A DNA stretch of 64,000 nucleotides from Cerasicoccus maritimus (GTDB lineage Bacteria > Verrucomicrobiota > Verrucomicrobiia > Opitutales > Cerasicoccaceae), in contig JAVDPD010000005.1 of the NCBI GenBank assembly GCA_031296935.1, positions 62,001-126,000 of the forward strand, given 5' to 3'. The translations under genes and the position numbers were made by a program. Shown here one piece after another: positions 48,826 to 58,477 of this stretch. The notes under the pieces are model-generated. The model saw nothing but the letters and a program-made list of their open reading frames with translations. It was not told where the DNA came from and ran no database searches. Position 1 is the stretch's first letter, and every line of letters begins with the position of its first letter.

Positions 48826-49989
48826 ATGGACTCACTCCTTCTCGACATCGTCATCAAAGTCATCTTCGCGCTACTGTTTGTCGCGGTGATCATGTCCTTG
48901 GCCGCTTACTCAGTCTTGGGCGAGCGCAAGGTGGCATCCTGGATTCAAGGCCGCGTGGGGCCGAACCGCACCGCGCTGCCGGGCATTTCTGCGATCCCGG
49001 TATTGGGGCCGCAGCTCGTCAAGCTCGGCATCTGGCAACCGTTGGCCGACGGTGTGAAGTTCCTCTTCAAGGAAGACCCGCTGCCCGGCCACGTAAACAA
49101 GCTTTATTACTGCCTCGCTCCCTGTATCGCGCTGGTTCCGGCCTTGACCACCATGGTCGTGCTGCCGGTTGGTCAATACATGGACGGAGACGTCGTTAAG
49201 CCGATTATTCTGGCCAATGTCGACATCGGCATTCTCTTCATCCTGGCATTCGGTTCACTCGGCGTTTACGGCATTGTGATCGGCGGCTGGGCGGCCAACT
49301 CGAAGTATCCATATTTCGGCGGCATTCGCTCCTCGGCGCAGATGATCTCTTACGAGCTTGCAATGGGCATGAGCATCCTGCCGGTTTTGATCTGGGCTAA
49401 TGGTCCGAACTCCGGCCTCGCTGGTCTATCGCTTTTCAACATCGTCGAGTCGCAGCAAGGCATGTGGCTTGGCGTATGGATGCCGATTCCGGCCTTCATC
49501 TTCTTGGTTTCGCTTTATGCGGAAACCAACCGCTTGCCTTTCGACATGCCCGAGAGCGAAACCGAGCTCGTTGGTGGTTTTCACACCGAGTACGGTTCGT
49601 TCAAGTTTGGTTTGTTCTTCGTCGGTGAATACGCGCACATGGTCATCGGTTCGGCGGTCTTCACGATCCTCTTCCTCGGTGGCTGGAACTTCTTGCCGGA
49701 CTTCGGCATCGAAAGCCTTCACTGGCTGTCCGATCCGTGGGCGCTGATGCCCAACTGGCTGGGTGGCCCGCTGAGCGTCATTTACTTCATCGGAAAGACG
49801 TTGTTCTTCGTCTTCCTGTTCATGTGGGTTCGCTGGACGCTGCCGCGCTTCCGCTACGACCAAGTCATGACCCTCGGCTGGAAATACCTCGTGCCCGGCG
49901 CGCTGATCTGCGTGGTGGCCTACGCCATCATCATCGGTCTGTGGGACATCGCCTTCGCAATTGACCAAACCCCGGCTATCGTCGAATAA
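48826..49989 (+). CDS. nuoH: NADH-quinone oxidoreductase subunit H
   Basis: Membrane subunit of eight or nine helices that joins the quinone site to the proton channels, 387 residues. Signatures are YSVLGERKVASWIQGRVGPN, LKLGIWQPLADGVKF-like early sequence, and the acidic loop ETNRLPFDMPESETELVGGF. Starts 3 bp after nuoG. Its end precedes nuoI by 13 bp. Confidence 0.97.
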   Translation: MDSLLLDIVIKVIFALLFVAVIMSLAAYSVLGERKVASWIQGRVGPNRTALPGISAIPVLGPQLVKLGIWQPLADGVKFLFKEDPLPGHVNKLYYCLAPCIALVPALTTMVVLPVGQYMDGDVVKPIILANVDIGILFILAFGSLGVYGIVIGGWAANSKYPYFGGIRSSAQMISYELAMGMSILPVLIWANGPNSGLAGLSLFNIVESQQGMWLGVWMPIPAFIFLVSLYAETNRLPFDMPESETELVGGFHTEYGSFKFGLFFVGEYAHMVIGSAVFTILFLGGWNFLPDFGIESLHWLSDPWALMPNWLGGPLSVIYFIGKTLFFVFLFMWVRWTLPRFRYDQVMTLGWKYLVPGALICVVAYAIIIGLWDIAFAIDQTPAIVE

Positions 49990-50002
49990 CCAAGGAATTA
50001 CC

Positions 50003-50551
50003 ATGGCTGTTAAAGTAGTCGATCGATCACCACTCAATTTCTGGGAAAAGACCTACATGCCGCAGGTCCTCGGGGGACTGAAAATCACCCTCGACAACAT
50101 GCTGCGCCCGAAGGTCACGCTGCAATATCCGGAGGAACGCCCGACGATTCCGGACAACTACCGCGGCGTCCCCACGCTCGTTCGTGACCCCAATGGCCGC
50201 GAAAAGTGCGTATCCTGCCAACTCTGTGAGTTTGTTTGTCCGCCGAAAGCGATCCGCATCACTCCCGGAGACATCGACGACAGCGACGAAAACGCGCACG
50301 TCGAAAAGCGACCCAAAGATTTTGAAATCAACATGCTGCGCTGCATTTACTGCGGCATGTGCCAGGAAGTTTGCCCTGAAGAGGCGATCTTCCTGCAAGA
50401 CATCTATTCGGTTTCCGGTTACTCCCGCGAGGAGCTGGTTTATCACAAAGCCAAGCTTTACGAGCTTGGCGGCACGCTGCCTGACCAACACTACAAGTGG
50501 GACAGGAAAAAAGAGGCGGAGGAAAAGGTCGCCGCTGGAGGCCACCACTAG
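50003..50551 (+). CDS. nuoI: NADH-quinone oxidoreductase subunit I
   Basis: Ferredoxin-like subunit with two [4Fe-4S] clusters: CVSCQLCEFVCP (about 70) and CIYCGMCQEVCP (about 115). The ATG at 50003 follows an AAGGA at suitable spacing, which decides the start against an upstream in-frame codon inside nuoH. 182 residues. It passes electrons to NuoB. Confidence 0.96.
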   Translation: MAVKVVDRSPLNFWEKTYMPQVLGGLKITLDNMLRPKVTLQYPEERPTIPDNYRGVPTLVRDPNGREKCVSCQLCEFVCPPKAIRITPGDIDDSDENAHVEKRPKDFEINMLRCIYCGMCQEVCPEEAIFLQDIYSVSGYSREELVYHKAKLYELGGTLPDQHYKWDRKKEAEEKVAAGGHH

Positions 50552-50609
50552 AAATTCCGAGCTTTAAGCTTTTATGTTCGGCGCTTCTCTTTAGCTTCAT
50601 TTTTTGCCA

Positions 50610-51185
50610 ATGGCTGACTTTCTCTTCTTCCTGTTTTCCGCGCTCACGGTGCTCTCCGCATTCCTGGTCACCGTGAGCCGCAACGCCGTCAACGGGGCCA
50701 TGTTCATGATCCTGAGTTTCGTCGGTATGGCGTGTCTCTTCCTGTTGTTAGAGGCATACTTCCTGGCGGCGCTGCAAGTGCTGGTTTACGCCGGTGCGGT
50801 GATGGTGCTCTTCCTGTTCATCGTCATGCTGCTCGACGCAGACAAGGCGCGCTCCGTTCGCCCGGATCGTCTCACGATCGTGGCGGCAACGGTTGGCGGC
50901 CTCATGCTGATTTCCGGCTTGGCCTACGTTACTTTCGGTCCGAGCGCAGCCCCGTCCACTGAGTTGCCCGCGATCACTGAGATGCCGCAAAACGCGACCG
51001 CGGAAAACATTCCTTTCACCACCGCATCGCGGTCCTTTGGCTACGGCCTCTTCACTAAATACATGCTGCCATTCCAGGTGACGGGCTTCCTGCTCCTCAT
51101 CGCCATGATCGGCGTCATTGTATTGAGCAAGAAGATCGACGCTTCGGGCGATGAGCCCGCCAAACAGAAGGTCGCCAAGTCATGA
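50610..51185 (+). CDS. nuoJ: NADH-quinone oxidoreductase subunit J
   Basis: 191-residue membrane subunit with five helices, beginning [20 protein letters not shown]. The conserved third helix [20 protein letters not shown] is present. The ATG at 50610 is preferred to a TTG two codons earlier. The stop overlaps nuoK by ATGA. Confidence 0.95.
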   Translation: MADFLFFLFSALTVLSAFLVTVSRNAVNGAMFMILSFVGMACLFLLLEAYFLAALQVLVYAGAVMVLFLFIVMLLDADKARSVRPDRLTIVAATVGGLMLISGLAYVTFGPSAAPSTELPAITEMPQNATAENIPFTTASRSFGYGLFTKYMLPFQVTGFLLLIAMIGVIVLSKKIDASGDEPAKQKVAKS

Positions 51186-51487
51186 CTGTTTCGCTAAACG
51201 CATACCTTTTTGTCTCCGGCCTGTTGTTTGCCATCGGGTTCTTCGGCGTGATCCTGCGCCGCAACACCCTGGTCATCTACATGTGCCTGGAATTGATGCT
51301 CAACGCCGTGAACCTCGCGCTCGTCGCTTTTTCGCGCTACCACAATTCGATGGACGGCAACTTGTTTGTCTTCTTCATCATTGCGGTAGCTGCGGCAGAA
51401 GTCGCCGTGGGGCTCGCAATCATCGTGGCTCTTTATCGCAAACGCCAGACCGTCATGGTCGAAGAACTCGCCGAGCTGAGAAACTGA
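51182..51487 (+). CDS. nuoK: NADH-quinone oxidoreductase subunit K
   Basis: 101-residue, three-helix subunit. Conserved acidic residues are in [18 protein letters not shown] and [18 protein letters not shown], which line the proton path. Translationally coupled to nuoJ. Confidence 0.96.
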   Translation: MTVSLNAYLFVSGLLFAIGFFGVILRRNTLVIYMCLELMLNAVNLALVAFSRYHNSMDGNLFVFFIIAVAAAEVAVGLAIIVALYRKRQTVMVEELAELRN

Positions 51488-51503
51488 CCGGACAACGCTG
51501 CAA

Positions 51504-53498
51504 ATGGATACGCTCGCACTTTTTAACGTCTTATTGTTGATACCGCTGGTTTCAGCGGGGCTCATCGCGCTGTTCCTGCGTCGTGGCGGATACGTCGCGG
51601 CCGGGCTCTCCGTCCTGGCGGCGCTGGGCATTGCCGTGGTTTCGTTCATCATCATCTTCGGATGGGATGGCCAGGCCCTAGGCGGCGCCGAATACAGCTA
51701 CACCTGGCTCAAGTTCGGCAGCTACCAGATCGACATCGGCTATTACTTCACCCACGAAAGCGCGACAATGCTCGCCGTCGTGGCCTTCATTGGATTCTTC
51801 ATCCACGTCTTCAGCGTGGGTTACATGGATGACGACAAAAACAAGGGTCGCTTCTTCGGTGGCCTGTCGATCTTCATGTTCTCGATGCTCGGCATCGTCC
51901 TGTCCAGCAACCTGTTTATGATCTTCATATTCTGGGAGCTGGTTGGCTTCAGCTCCTACATGTTGATCGCCCACTATTGGGACAAGGATTTCGCCGCCGC
52001 CGCATCGAAGAAGGCATTCATCGTCAACCGCGTGGGTGACTTCGGTTTCCTCGTCGGCATCGCCTGGGCTTACCACTATTTCGGCACCGCTGATTTCTAC
52101 GAGATCAACGAGCTCATCGCCAGCGGCGAAAAGCACGCTGTGACCGGCATTGGGCTACTCTTGATGTGTGGCTTCCTCGGTAAAAGCGCGCAATTCCCGC
52201 TGCAAGTCTGGCTGACGGACGCGATGGCGGGCCCGACTCCGGTTTCCGCGCTCATCCACGCTGCCACGATGGTCGCGGCCGGTGTTTACTTCATGGTCCG
52301 CATCTTCTTCCTGCTCACGCCGGAAGTGCTGGAAGTGGTCATGTGGATCTGCGCCGCTATGTCGATGCTCGCAGGTTTCTGGGCGCTCGGCCAAAGCGAC
52401 ATCAAGAAGTCGTTGGCTTATTCGACGCTTTCGCACCTTGGTTACATGGGCACGGCGCTGGGCCTCGGCTTCCCCGGCCTCGCCATTATGCACATGGCCA
52501 TGCACGCCTGCTTCAAGGCAACTTTGTTCCTTTGCTCCGGTTCGGTGATTCACGCCTGCCACCACGAGCAGGACATGTTCAAAATGGGCGGACTCTACAA
52601 GAAGATGCCGATTACCGGCACGGCATTCCTTATCGCCGCGCTCTCGATTTCAGCGGTTCCGTTCTTCGCGGGTTACTACAGTAAAGACACGATCATCAAC
52701 GCCGCCTATGGCTTGGGCGTTGAAACCGGCCACACCACCTATTACTGGGTTTACGGCCTGACGCTCGTCGCCGCACTGACCACCGCGCTCTACATGGGCC
52801 GCATGTTCTTCGTGGTCTTCCTCGGCAAGCCGAACAGCGAAAAGGCTGAGCACGCCCACGAGTCCAGCTTGCTGATGACCGTACCGCTGATCGTTCTGGG
52901 CTGCGCGCTTTCGCTTGGCGCCGGTTGGTTCGCCAGCAAGAGCCTCGACTTCAAGTGGGCCGACGGTGAAATGACCGCCATGCTGCCGACCGACACCACC
53001 GTCTTCATGATGGATGGCTACGGCCAGCAGGCAGAAGCGGAAGACCACGCGCATGGGCCGCATCACGGTTACGGCGGTGGCTACACGGCCGCGCACCACG
53101 CAGTCGAAGCGACGGAGCAAGGCACGATGCTCGAAGGCGTGACCCTTGGCGTGATGCTGCTTGGCTTTGTTTTCACTTATCTTTTCTACGGCTTGGGGCC
53201 GAAAACGGACAAATTGCAAGTCAAGGCGCCGGGGCTTTACGCGGCTCTGGAAAAGCATGGCTGGTTTGATGACGTTTACGACTACTACGTCGCGCATGTT
53301 CAAGAGCGCTTCGCCAACCTCCTGGCCGTTTTGGATAACCTTCTTATTTCTGGACTACTGGTTTGCGGAACAGCGGGTGTGGCCGGCCTCTTTGGCATGG
53401 TTTCGCGTTCCCTCCACGTAGGAAACATTCACGGATACGTCTACTGGTTCCTGGCTGGCGTTATTTTCTTCGGCGCATTCGCCCTCGGATTGCTGTAA
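51504..53498 (+). CDS. nuoL: NADH-quinone oxidoreductase subunit L
   Basis: Largest antiporter-like subunit, 664 residues, with the long lateral helix at its end. Signatures are FIFWELVGFSSYMLIAHYW, VWLTDAMAGPTPVSALIHAA and HLGYMGTALGLGFPGLAIMH. A His/Gly-rich loop (EAEDHAHGPHHGYGGGYTAA) at about residues 510-535 is unusual. nuoM starts 3 bp later. Confidence 0.97.
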   Translation: MDTLALFNVLLLIPLVSAGLIALFLRRGGYVAAGLSVLAALGIAVVSFIIIFGWDGQALGGAEYSYTWLKFGSYQIDIGYYFTHESATMLAVVAFIGFFIHVFSVGYMDDDKNKGRFFGGLSIFMFSMLGIVLSSNLFMIFIFWELVGFSSYMLIAHYWDKDFAAAASKKAFIVNRVGDFGFLVGIAWAYHYFGTADFYEINELIASGEKHAVTGIGLLLMCGFLGKSAQFPLQVWLTDAMAGPTPVSALIHAATMVAAGVYFMVRIFFLLTPEVLEVVMWICAAMSMLAGFWALGQSDIKKSLAYSTLSHLGYMGTALGLGFPGLAIMHMAMHACFKATLFLCSGSVIHACHHEQDMFKMGGLYKKMPITGTAFLIAALSISAVPFFAGYYSKDTIINAAYGLGVETGHTTYYWVYGLTLVAALTTALYMGRMFFVVFLGKPNSEKAEHAHESSLLMTVPLIVLGCALSLGAGWFASKSLDFKWADGEMTAMLPTDTTVFMMDGYGQQAEAEDHAHGPHHGYGGGYTAAHHAVEATEQGTMLEGVTLGVMLLGFVFTYLFYGLGPKTDKLQVKAPGLYAALEKHGWFDDVYDYYVAHVQERFANLLAVLDNLLISGLLVCGTAGVAGLFGMVSRSLHVGNIHGYVYWFLAGVIFFGAFALGLL

Positions 53499-53501
53499 GT
53501 C

Positions 53502-55133
53502 ATGTTTACTGATTTTAATTTGCTGCTTCTGTCGATTTTCATCCCGCTTTCAGCGGCGGTGGTGCTCTTTTTCGGCAAATCACTGGGCAAGTCTGGCGTT
53601 CGCCTGATTTCAGCCATCGGCTTCATGCTTCCGGCGGTCATCTCCGTCTACTTGTGGATGAAGTTCGATTCCCAAACCGATCTCCTCAACGGCTTTGCAT
53701 ACGTTGGCGGCTGCGACCTCGGTTTGCGCGAAAGCGTTGGCATCACCTTGCTCCTCGGCCTCAATGGCATCTCCATGCCGCTCTACTTGCTCGCGGGTAT
53801 TGTGGGGCTGGCTGCCGGGATTCATGCGATGTATTCTCAAGCGGAGCGCCTGCACGTTTACATGGGCCTACTGCTCGTTATGCAGTCCGGCTTGATGGGC
53901 GTCTTCTGCTCGATTGACATCTTCTTCTTCTATTTCTTCCACGAATTGGCCCTCATCCCGACCTTCATCATGATCGGCATCTGGGGCGGGGAAGGGCGCC
54001 GCGCAGCCGCCATGGAAATGACGGTTTACCTGACGCTCGGTGCCATGCTTTCGCTGCTTGGCCTGATTGCGCTTTACGGCCAGACTGGCTGGGACGCCGC
54101 CACGGGCTTTAGCCTCATCGGCCTCCAGGAATACTTAAGCGCGAATGGCATTTCCGCCATTGCTCAGAACAACATCTTCGCGCTGTTGCTCTTTGGCTTC
54201 GGCATTTTGGTGTCGCTGTTCCCATTCCACTCCTGGGCTCCACGCGGTTACGCCAATGCGCCGACTGCCAACGCGATGCTCCACGCCGGCGTGCTCAAGA
54301 AGTTCGGTCTTTATGGACTGGTGCAAATCGCCGTGCCGCTGCTGCCATTTGGCGCCTTGGCTTGGAATGATTGGATCGTCTGGCTCGCCCTCGGCAACAT
54401 CGTTGTTATTGGCTTCGTCACCATCGCCCAGCGCGACTTGAAGCTGATGATCGGTTACAGCTCCGTGATGCACATGGGTTACATTTTCCTTGGCATTGCT
54501 ACGATGTCGATTGTCGGCATCGGTGGCGCGGTCATGCTAATGTTTGCGCACGGCGTATCTGTTGCATTGATGTTCGTTCTCGCCACTGCAGTTTACAACC
54601 GCACTGGCACCTACGACATGAAGGCCATTGGCGGACTTGGGCCCAAGGCTCCGGTGCTCGCCGGTTTGTTTGTCGCCGCCAGCATGGCCTCGATTGGATT
54701 GCCCGGCTTCGCGAATTTCTGGGGTGAGTTTACAGTGTTCATCGCCCTGTGGGAAAACCACGCTTGGGCCGTTGCTCCCGCTGTATTCGGCGTAGTGATT
54801 TCTGCTATCTACGGGCTACGCGCCGCAGCCAATATCTTCTTTGGCCCGCAAACCAAGAGCTTTACTGAATCTCTAGGCGACCGCGAAATCGGTGACATCA
54901 CGCCAGCCGAGCGCGCTCCTGCTACGATTCTTCTGGTGACGCTCGCCTTTATCGGACTCTGGCCCATGGGGATTTCGAACTCGATCGAAAAGACGGTGGA
55001 AACCGAGCCGGTTTACGTGCACATGCCTTCCAAATTAAAGGTTTCCAAAGCGGAAGCCACTTCTGAGACAACCCTTCAACTCGCTGAAGCCGACGCAACT
55101 GAGACGGCACAGGAAGGAGGGAAATCGCTATGA
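53502..55133 (+). CDS. nuoM: NADH-quinone oxidoreductase subunit M
   Basis: Antiporter-like proton channel subunit, 543 residues. Signatures are FFYFFHELALIPTFIMIGIW and FPFHSWAPRGYANAPTANAM, with the lysine/histidine relay at YSSVMHMGYIFLGIA. The C-terminus is extended by about 45 residues of a Lys/Glu/Thr-rich tail. Its end overlaps nuoN by ATGA. Confidence 0.97.
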   Translation: MFTDFNLLLLSIFIPLSAAVVLFFGKSLGKSGVRLISAIGFMLPAVISVYLWMKFDSQTDLLNGFAYVGGCDLGLRESVGITLLLGLNGISMPLYLLAGIVGLAAGIHAMYSQAERLHVYMGLLLVMQSGLMGVFCSIDIFFFYFFHELALIPTFIMIGIWGGEGRRAAAMEMTVYLTLGAMLSLLGLIALYGQTGWDAATGFSLIGLQEYLSANGISAIAQNNIFALLLFGFGILVSLFPFHSWAPRGYANAPTANAMLHAGVLKKFGLYGLVQIAVPLLPFGALAWNDWIVWLALGNIVVIGFVTIAQRDLKLMIGYSSVMHMGYIFLGIATMSIVGIGGAVMLMFAHGVSVALMFVLATAVYNRTGTYDMKAIGGLGPKAPVLAGLFVAASMASIGLPGFANFWGEFTVFIALWENHAWAVAPAVFGVVISAIYGLRAAANIFFGPQTKSFTESLGDREIGDITPAERAPATILLVTLAFIGLWPMGISNSIEKTVETEPVYVHMPSKLKVSKAEATSETTLQLAEADATETAQEGGKSL

Positions 55134-56647
55134 ATTACAACGGTTTTCAAGAACTAGCTTCCACGAATCAATGGGGCGCGATTTGGCCTGAGCTCGTCAT
55201 GGCCGGCATCGCGATTCTCGTGCTCTGCCTGGATCTTTTCCTCCCTTCGACGCGCAAGCGTATCATCCCAACCTTTGCCATCGCGTCACAACTCGGCCTG
55301 CTTGGTGTTTTGGTCCTTGGTTGCGGCTGTGAGGTTGGCACATCTGGCCCGCTCTTTGGCGGTATGATTGAAAGCGGCCCGTATTTGGGCTACATGCGCG
55401 CGTTCTTCGTGCTGAGCTCGGCGCTCGTGTGCTATCTGGCGATCAGCTACCTGTCGCGCCAGAATCTCCCGCGTTCGGAGTTCTTCCTGGTCACTATTTT
55501 GGTCAGCGCATCGATGATGCTGCTCGTACAATCCAGCAACTTCGTGATGCTCTTTGTGGCCCTGGAAACGGTCACCATCGGCTTCTATGTGCTGGTATCC
55601 TACTGCCGCTACAGCGCTTTCTCGTTGGAAGCCGGCCTGAAATACCTGATCCTCGGCGCACTTAGCTCGGCTATTTTGCTGTTCGGCATTGTCCTGCTTT
55701 ATGGTGCGGCCAGCAACCCGGCCCTTAAGGGGGCTACTTCTGACGCGATGAACTTCACTGAGCTCGGTAAGTTTATTGCGCAAAATGCCCATGAGCCGCT
55801 CGTGCTGATCGGTGCAACGCTCGTCATTTGCGGCATCTGCTTTAAGATTGGCGCCGTGCCGTTCCAGATTTGGGTGCCCGATGTTTATCAGGGCGCACCG
55901 ACTCCGGTCACTGCATTCCTCGCAATTTCCTCCAAGGCAGCTGGATTCTTCGTATTGATGAACCTCATCATCGGTCCGTTCGCGCACCTGACTGCGCTGA
56001 CCCAGCCATTGCTCTCGGCAATCGCAATCATCACCATTCTCTTTGGTAACTTAACCGCCATCGGCCAACGCAACGTGAAGCGCGTGATTGGCCTCTCCGG
56101 TATCGCTCACGCGGGTTACCTGCTGATTGCCATCGTCGCGATGACGAATCCCCAAGGCGCGTCCTTGGCACCTTGGGCAATCATCTTCTACCTGTTCGCC
56201 TACCTGTTTGCGTCCTTCGCCATCTTTGGCGTCATGGTCCACCTCGCCGGCGCAGCCGACGAATTCCAAGAGCTGGAGCACTACCAGAAGCTGGCCGAAC
56301 GTCAGCCATTCCTCGCTGGTGTCTTGGCAATTGGATTGGGATCGCTGGCAGGTATTCCGCCGTTGGCTGGCTTCATCGGTAAGCTGCTGATCTTCATCGC
56401 GGCCTTCCAAGCCGGACTTTACGTGCTGTTGGGTGCCGCGATTATCGGGGTGGTGATTTCGATTTATTACTACTTTGGTTGGATCCGCGAAGCCTTCTTT
56501 GTGAAGCCTACGTTGCCGGGTGATGAAGCTAAGCAAGCCTATCCGATGCCGGGCGCCGTGGGCATTTTTCACAAGGTAATGCTCAGCCTGCTGGTAATCC
56601 TGACCGTGGTCCTGGGCTTGTTCCAACGCGGCATATTCGGAGGCTAA
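55130..56647 (+). CDS. nuoN: NADH-quinone oxidoreductase subunit N
   Basis: Antiporter-like proton channel subunit, 505 residues. Signatures are FKIGAVPFQIWVPDVYQGAP, TPVTAFLAISSKAAGFFVL and LSGIAHAGYLLIAIVAMTN. It is the last nuo gene; mpg follows 6 bp later, probably on the same transcript. Confidence 0.97.
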   Translation: MNYNGFQELASTNQWGAIWPELVMAGIAILVLCLDLFLPSTRKRIIPTFAIASQLGLLGVLVLGCGCEVGTSGPLFGGMIESGPYLGYMRAFFVLSSALVCYLAISYLSRQNLPRSEFFLVTILVSASMMLLVQSSNFVMLFVALETVTIGFYVLVSYCRYSAFSLEAGLKYLILGALSSAILLFGIVLLYGAASNPALKGATSDAMNFTELGKFIAQNAHEPLVLIGATLVICGICFKIGAVPFQIWVPDVYQGAPTPVTAFLAISSKAAGFFVLMNLIIGPFAHLTALTQPLLSAIAIITILFGNLTAIGQRNVKRVIGLSGIAHAGYLLIAIVAMTNPQGASLAPWAIIFYLFAYLFASFAIFGVMVHLAGAADEFQELEHYQKLAERQPFLAGVLAIGLGSLAGIPPLAGFIGKLLIFIAAFQAGLYVLLGAAIIGVVISIYYYFGWIREAFFVKPTLPGDEAKQAYPMPGAVGIFHKVMLSLLVILTVVLGLFQRGIFGG

Positions 56648-56653
56648 TTCCCG

Positions 56654-57184
56654 GTGTCGACAGAGACCATTCTCGGTCCTGACTTTTTCGCGCGCGATAC
56701 CGTTACGGTCGCGCGCGAACTTTTGGGCCAGAACCTCTGCCGCCGTTTGCCTAGTGGGGAAATTCTGCGCTGGGAGCTCTGCGAGGTGGAGGCCTATGAC
56801 GGTCAGGACGATCAAGCTTGCCACGCATGTCGCGGCAAGACCCCGCGCAACGCCGTGATGTTTGGCCCGCCCGGCGTGTTCTATGTCTATCTTTGCTACG
56901 GTGTCCATTGGCTGTTGAATATCGTGACCGGGCCAGAAGATTTTCCAGCCGCAGTCTTAGTTCGTGGGGCTGGTCCCATGATTGGCCCAGGACGGTTAAC
57001 CAAGGCCATGCTGATCGATAAGTCGCTCGATGGTAAAGCCGCAGCCATCGAATCAGGCCTTTGGATAGAGCAGGGGACTTCGCTGGCCGAAGCGCAGGTC
57101 GAGCGGACTCCACGCATTGGTATTGGCTACGCGGGCGAACCTTGGCTTTCCGCGCCATACCGCTTCGTTAAGCGCGCTGAGTAG
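56654..57184 (+). CDS. mpg: 3-methyladenine DNA glycosylase (Mpg/AAG family)
   Basis: Removes alkylated bases such as 3-methyladenine from DNA. Signatures are DFFARDTVTVARELLGQNLC, CEVEAYDGQDDQACHACRG (catalytic glutamate) and GVFYVYLCYGVHWLLNIVTG. 176 residues from a GTG start placed six bases after nuoN. The C-terminus (GIGYAGEPWLSAPYRF) is complete. Confidence 0.92.
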   Translation: MSTETILGPDFFARDTVTVARELLGQNLCRRLPSGEILRWELCEVEAYDGQDDQACHACRGKTPRNAVMFGPPGVFYVYLCYGVHWLLNIVTGPEDFPAAVLVRGAGPMIGPGRLTKAMLIDKSLDGKAAAIESGLWIEQGTSLAEAQVERTPRIGIGYAGEPWLSAPYRFVKRAE

Positions 57185-57244
57185 TTTCGGAGTGAACTGC
57201 GGCAATTACTTGGCAATTACTGGTTTGTGCGATAGGTTGTTCCT

Positions 57245-57454
57245 ACGAGTGACCATATCTACAAGAAAATTGAACTTACTGGCTCGTCTTCTGTTTCGAG
57301 CGATGAAGCCATCAAAAACGCGATTGCTCGTGCCTCAAAATCTGTCCGCAACATGCGCTGGTTTGAGGTCGTGGAAACCCGCGGCCACATCGACAACGAC
57401 CAAGTCGCGCATTGGCAAGTAACGATCAAGGTCGGCTTTACTTTGGACGAGTAA
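57245..57454 (+). CDS. Dodecin with ACG in place of the start codon
   Basis: The frame reads [20 protein letters not shown], then [33 protein letters not shown] and [15 protein letters not shown]. This is a complete dodecin, a small flavin-binding dodecameric protein; the tryptophan in RWFEVVE and the glutamine in [10 protein letters not shown] are the flavin contacts. The codon where ATG is expected is ACG (57245), and an in-frame TAG lies four codons upstream. No ATG, GTG or TTG is available before the conserved start. Either ACG initiates or the gene has lost expression. Confidence 0.85.
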   Translation, partial: TSDHIYKKIELTGSSSVSSDEAIKNAIARASKSVRNMRWFEVVETRGHIDNDQVAHWQVTIKVGFTLDE

Positions 57455-57501
57455 GCACAGGCACCGCCAATTAAATACGTCGAAGGGAGTTTTTTAGCAA
57501 C

Positions 57502-57519
57502 AACGCGCTCTTGCGCGTT
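57502..57519. other. Hairpin between dodecin and the protease gene
   Basis: AACGCGC-TCTT-GCGCGTT is a perfect 7-bp stem with a 4-nt loop. No T-tract follows on the plus strand. It may still affect the dodecin transcript end. Confidence 0.35.
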
Positions 57520-57545
57520 ACCCATTAGTCATTAAGCTACAAATT

Positions 57546-58472
57546 GTGAAGTTTATCACTCTTACTCTGTGTGCGCTGGCTTGCGCGCCACTCTTTGCCG
57601 AGCGCGCGACGATCAACCTGAGCGAAGGTAATGCCGTTAGCGGGTCGGTGGTTTATGAAAGGCCAACCAGCATTTACGTGGATCTCGGCTTTACGGTGCT
57701 GGAAATTCCGCGCGACAACATTATCGGCATCGATTTAGAAGACGCCATCGCCCCTAAATCGGACTCCACGCTATCGCAAGGCATATTCCAAACCATATCC
57801 CAGGGCGAAACACTTCCCGTTGGCGAATGGGTGAACCGCTACGGCGAGTCCGTTGTGTTGATTCGAACCACCACTGGCCTGGGTAGCGGATTCGTCATCA
57901 ATCCGGATGGCTACATTGTGACTAATGACCATGTGATTGCCGGTGAACACGATATTTCGGTCACTGTTTTCAAGCAGGAGGGGGAGTCTTTAAAACGCGA
58001 GCAACACGACGACGTGAAAATCGTCGCGAGTAACCCGGGCGCGGATCTGGCGCTGCTCAAGATCGACCTGCCCGATGGGCAATCGCTCGCGGCGGTGCCT
58101 CTCGGTGAGTCCAATGATTTGAAGCAGGGGCAATCCGTATTTGCTATCGGCGCGCCACTGGGCCTCGACCGCACCGTTTCGCAAGGCATCGTCAGCAACC
58201 GCAATCGTCCAATCGGCGGCCGGGTGTTTGTCCAAACCACGACTGAGATCAGCCCCGGCAATTCTGGCGGTCCGCTCTTTAATATGCGCGGTGAAGTCGT
58301 TGGCGTGAACAACATGAAGGTCGTTGCTATGGGCGCCGAGGGGCTCGCGTTTGCGATTCCGGCTAACGTGCTCAAATTCTTTCTCGAGAATCGTGATGCC
58401 TTTGCCTTTGATCCACGACATCCAAACACCGGTTTCCGCTACAACAAGCCTCCCACCTCGGAGGAAAATTAA
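57546..58472 (+). CDS. Secreted trypsin-like serine protease (HtrA-type, no PDZ)
   Basis: 308 residues from a GTG start with a signal peptide (MKFITLTLCALACAPLFA). A small beta-rich N-terminal domain (SGSVVYERPTSIYVDLGFTV) precedes the S1C protease fold. The triad is His129 (TNDHVIAG), Asp167 (GADLALLKID) and Ser240 (EISPGNSGGPLFN). No PDZ domain follows, unlike DegP. Likely periplasmic. It starts a three-gene run with spacers of 5 and 6 bp. Confidence 0.9.
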   Translation: MKFITLTLCALACAPLFAERATINLSEGNAVSGSVVYERPTSIYVDLGFTVLEIPRDNIIGIDLEDAIAPKSDSTLSQGIFQTISQGETLPVGEWVNRYGESVVLIRTTTGLGSGFVINPDGYIVTNDHVIAGEHDISVTVFKQEGESLKREQHDDVKIVASNPGADLALLKIDLPDGQSLAAVPLGESNDLKQGQSVFAIGAPLGLDRTVSQGIVSNRNRPIGGRVFVQTTTEISPGNSGGPLFNMRGEVVGVNNMKVVAMGAEGLAFAIPANVLKFFLENRDAFAFDPRHPNTGFRYNKPPTSEEN

Positions 58473-58477
58473 GGAGC

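Noticed and set aside
57117..57422. 101-codon open frame across the mpg end and dodecin
   Set aside because: It is in a different frame from dodecin, whose residues are clearly conserved.
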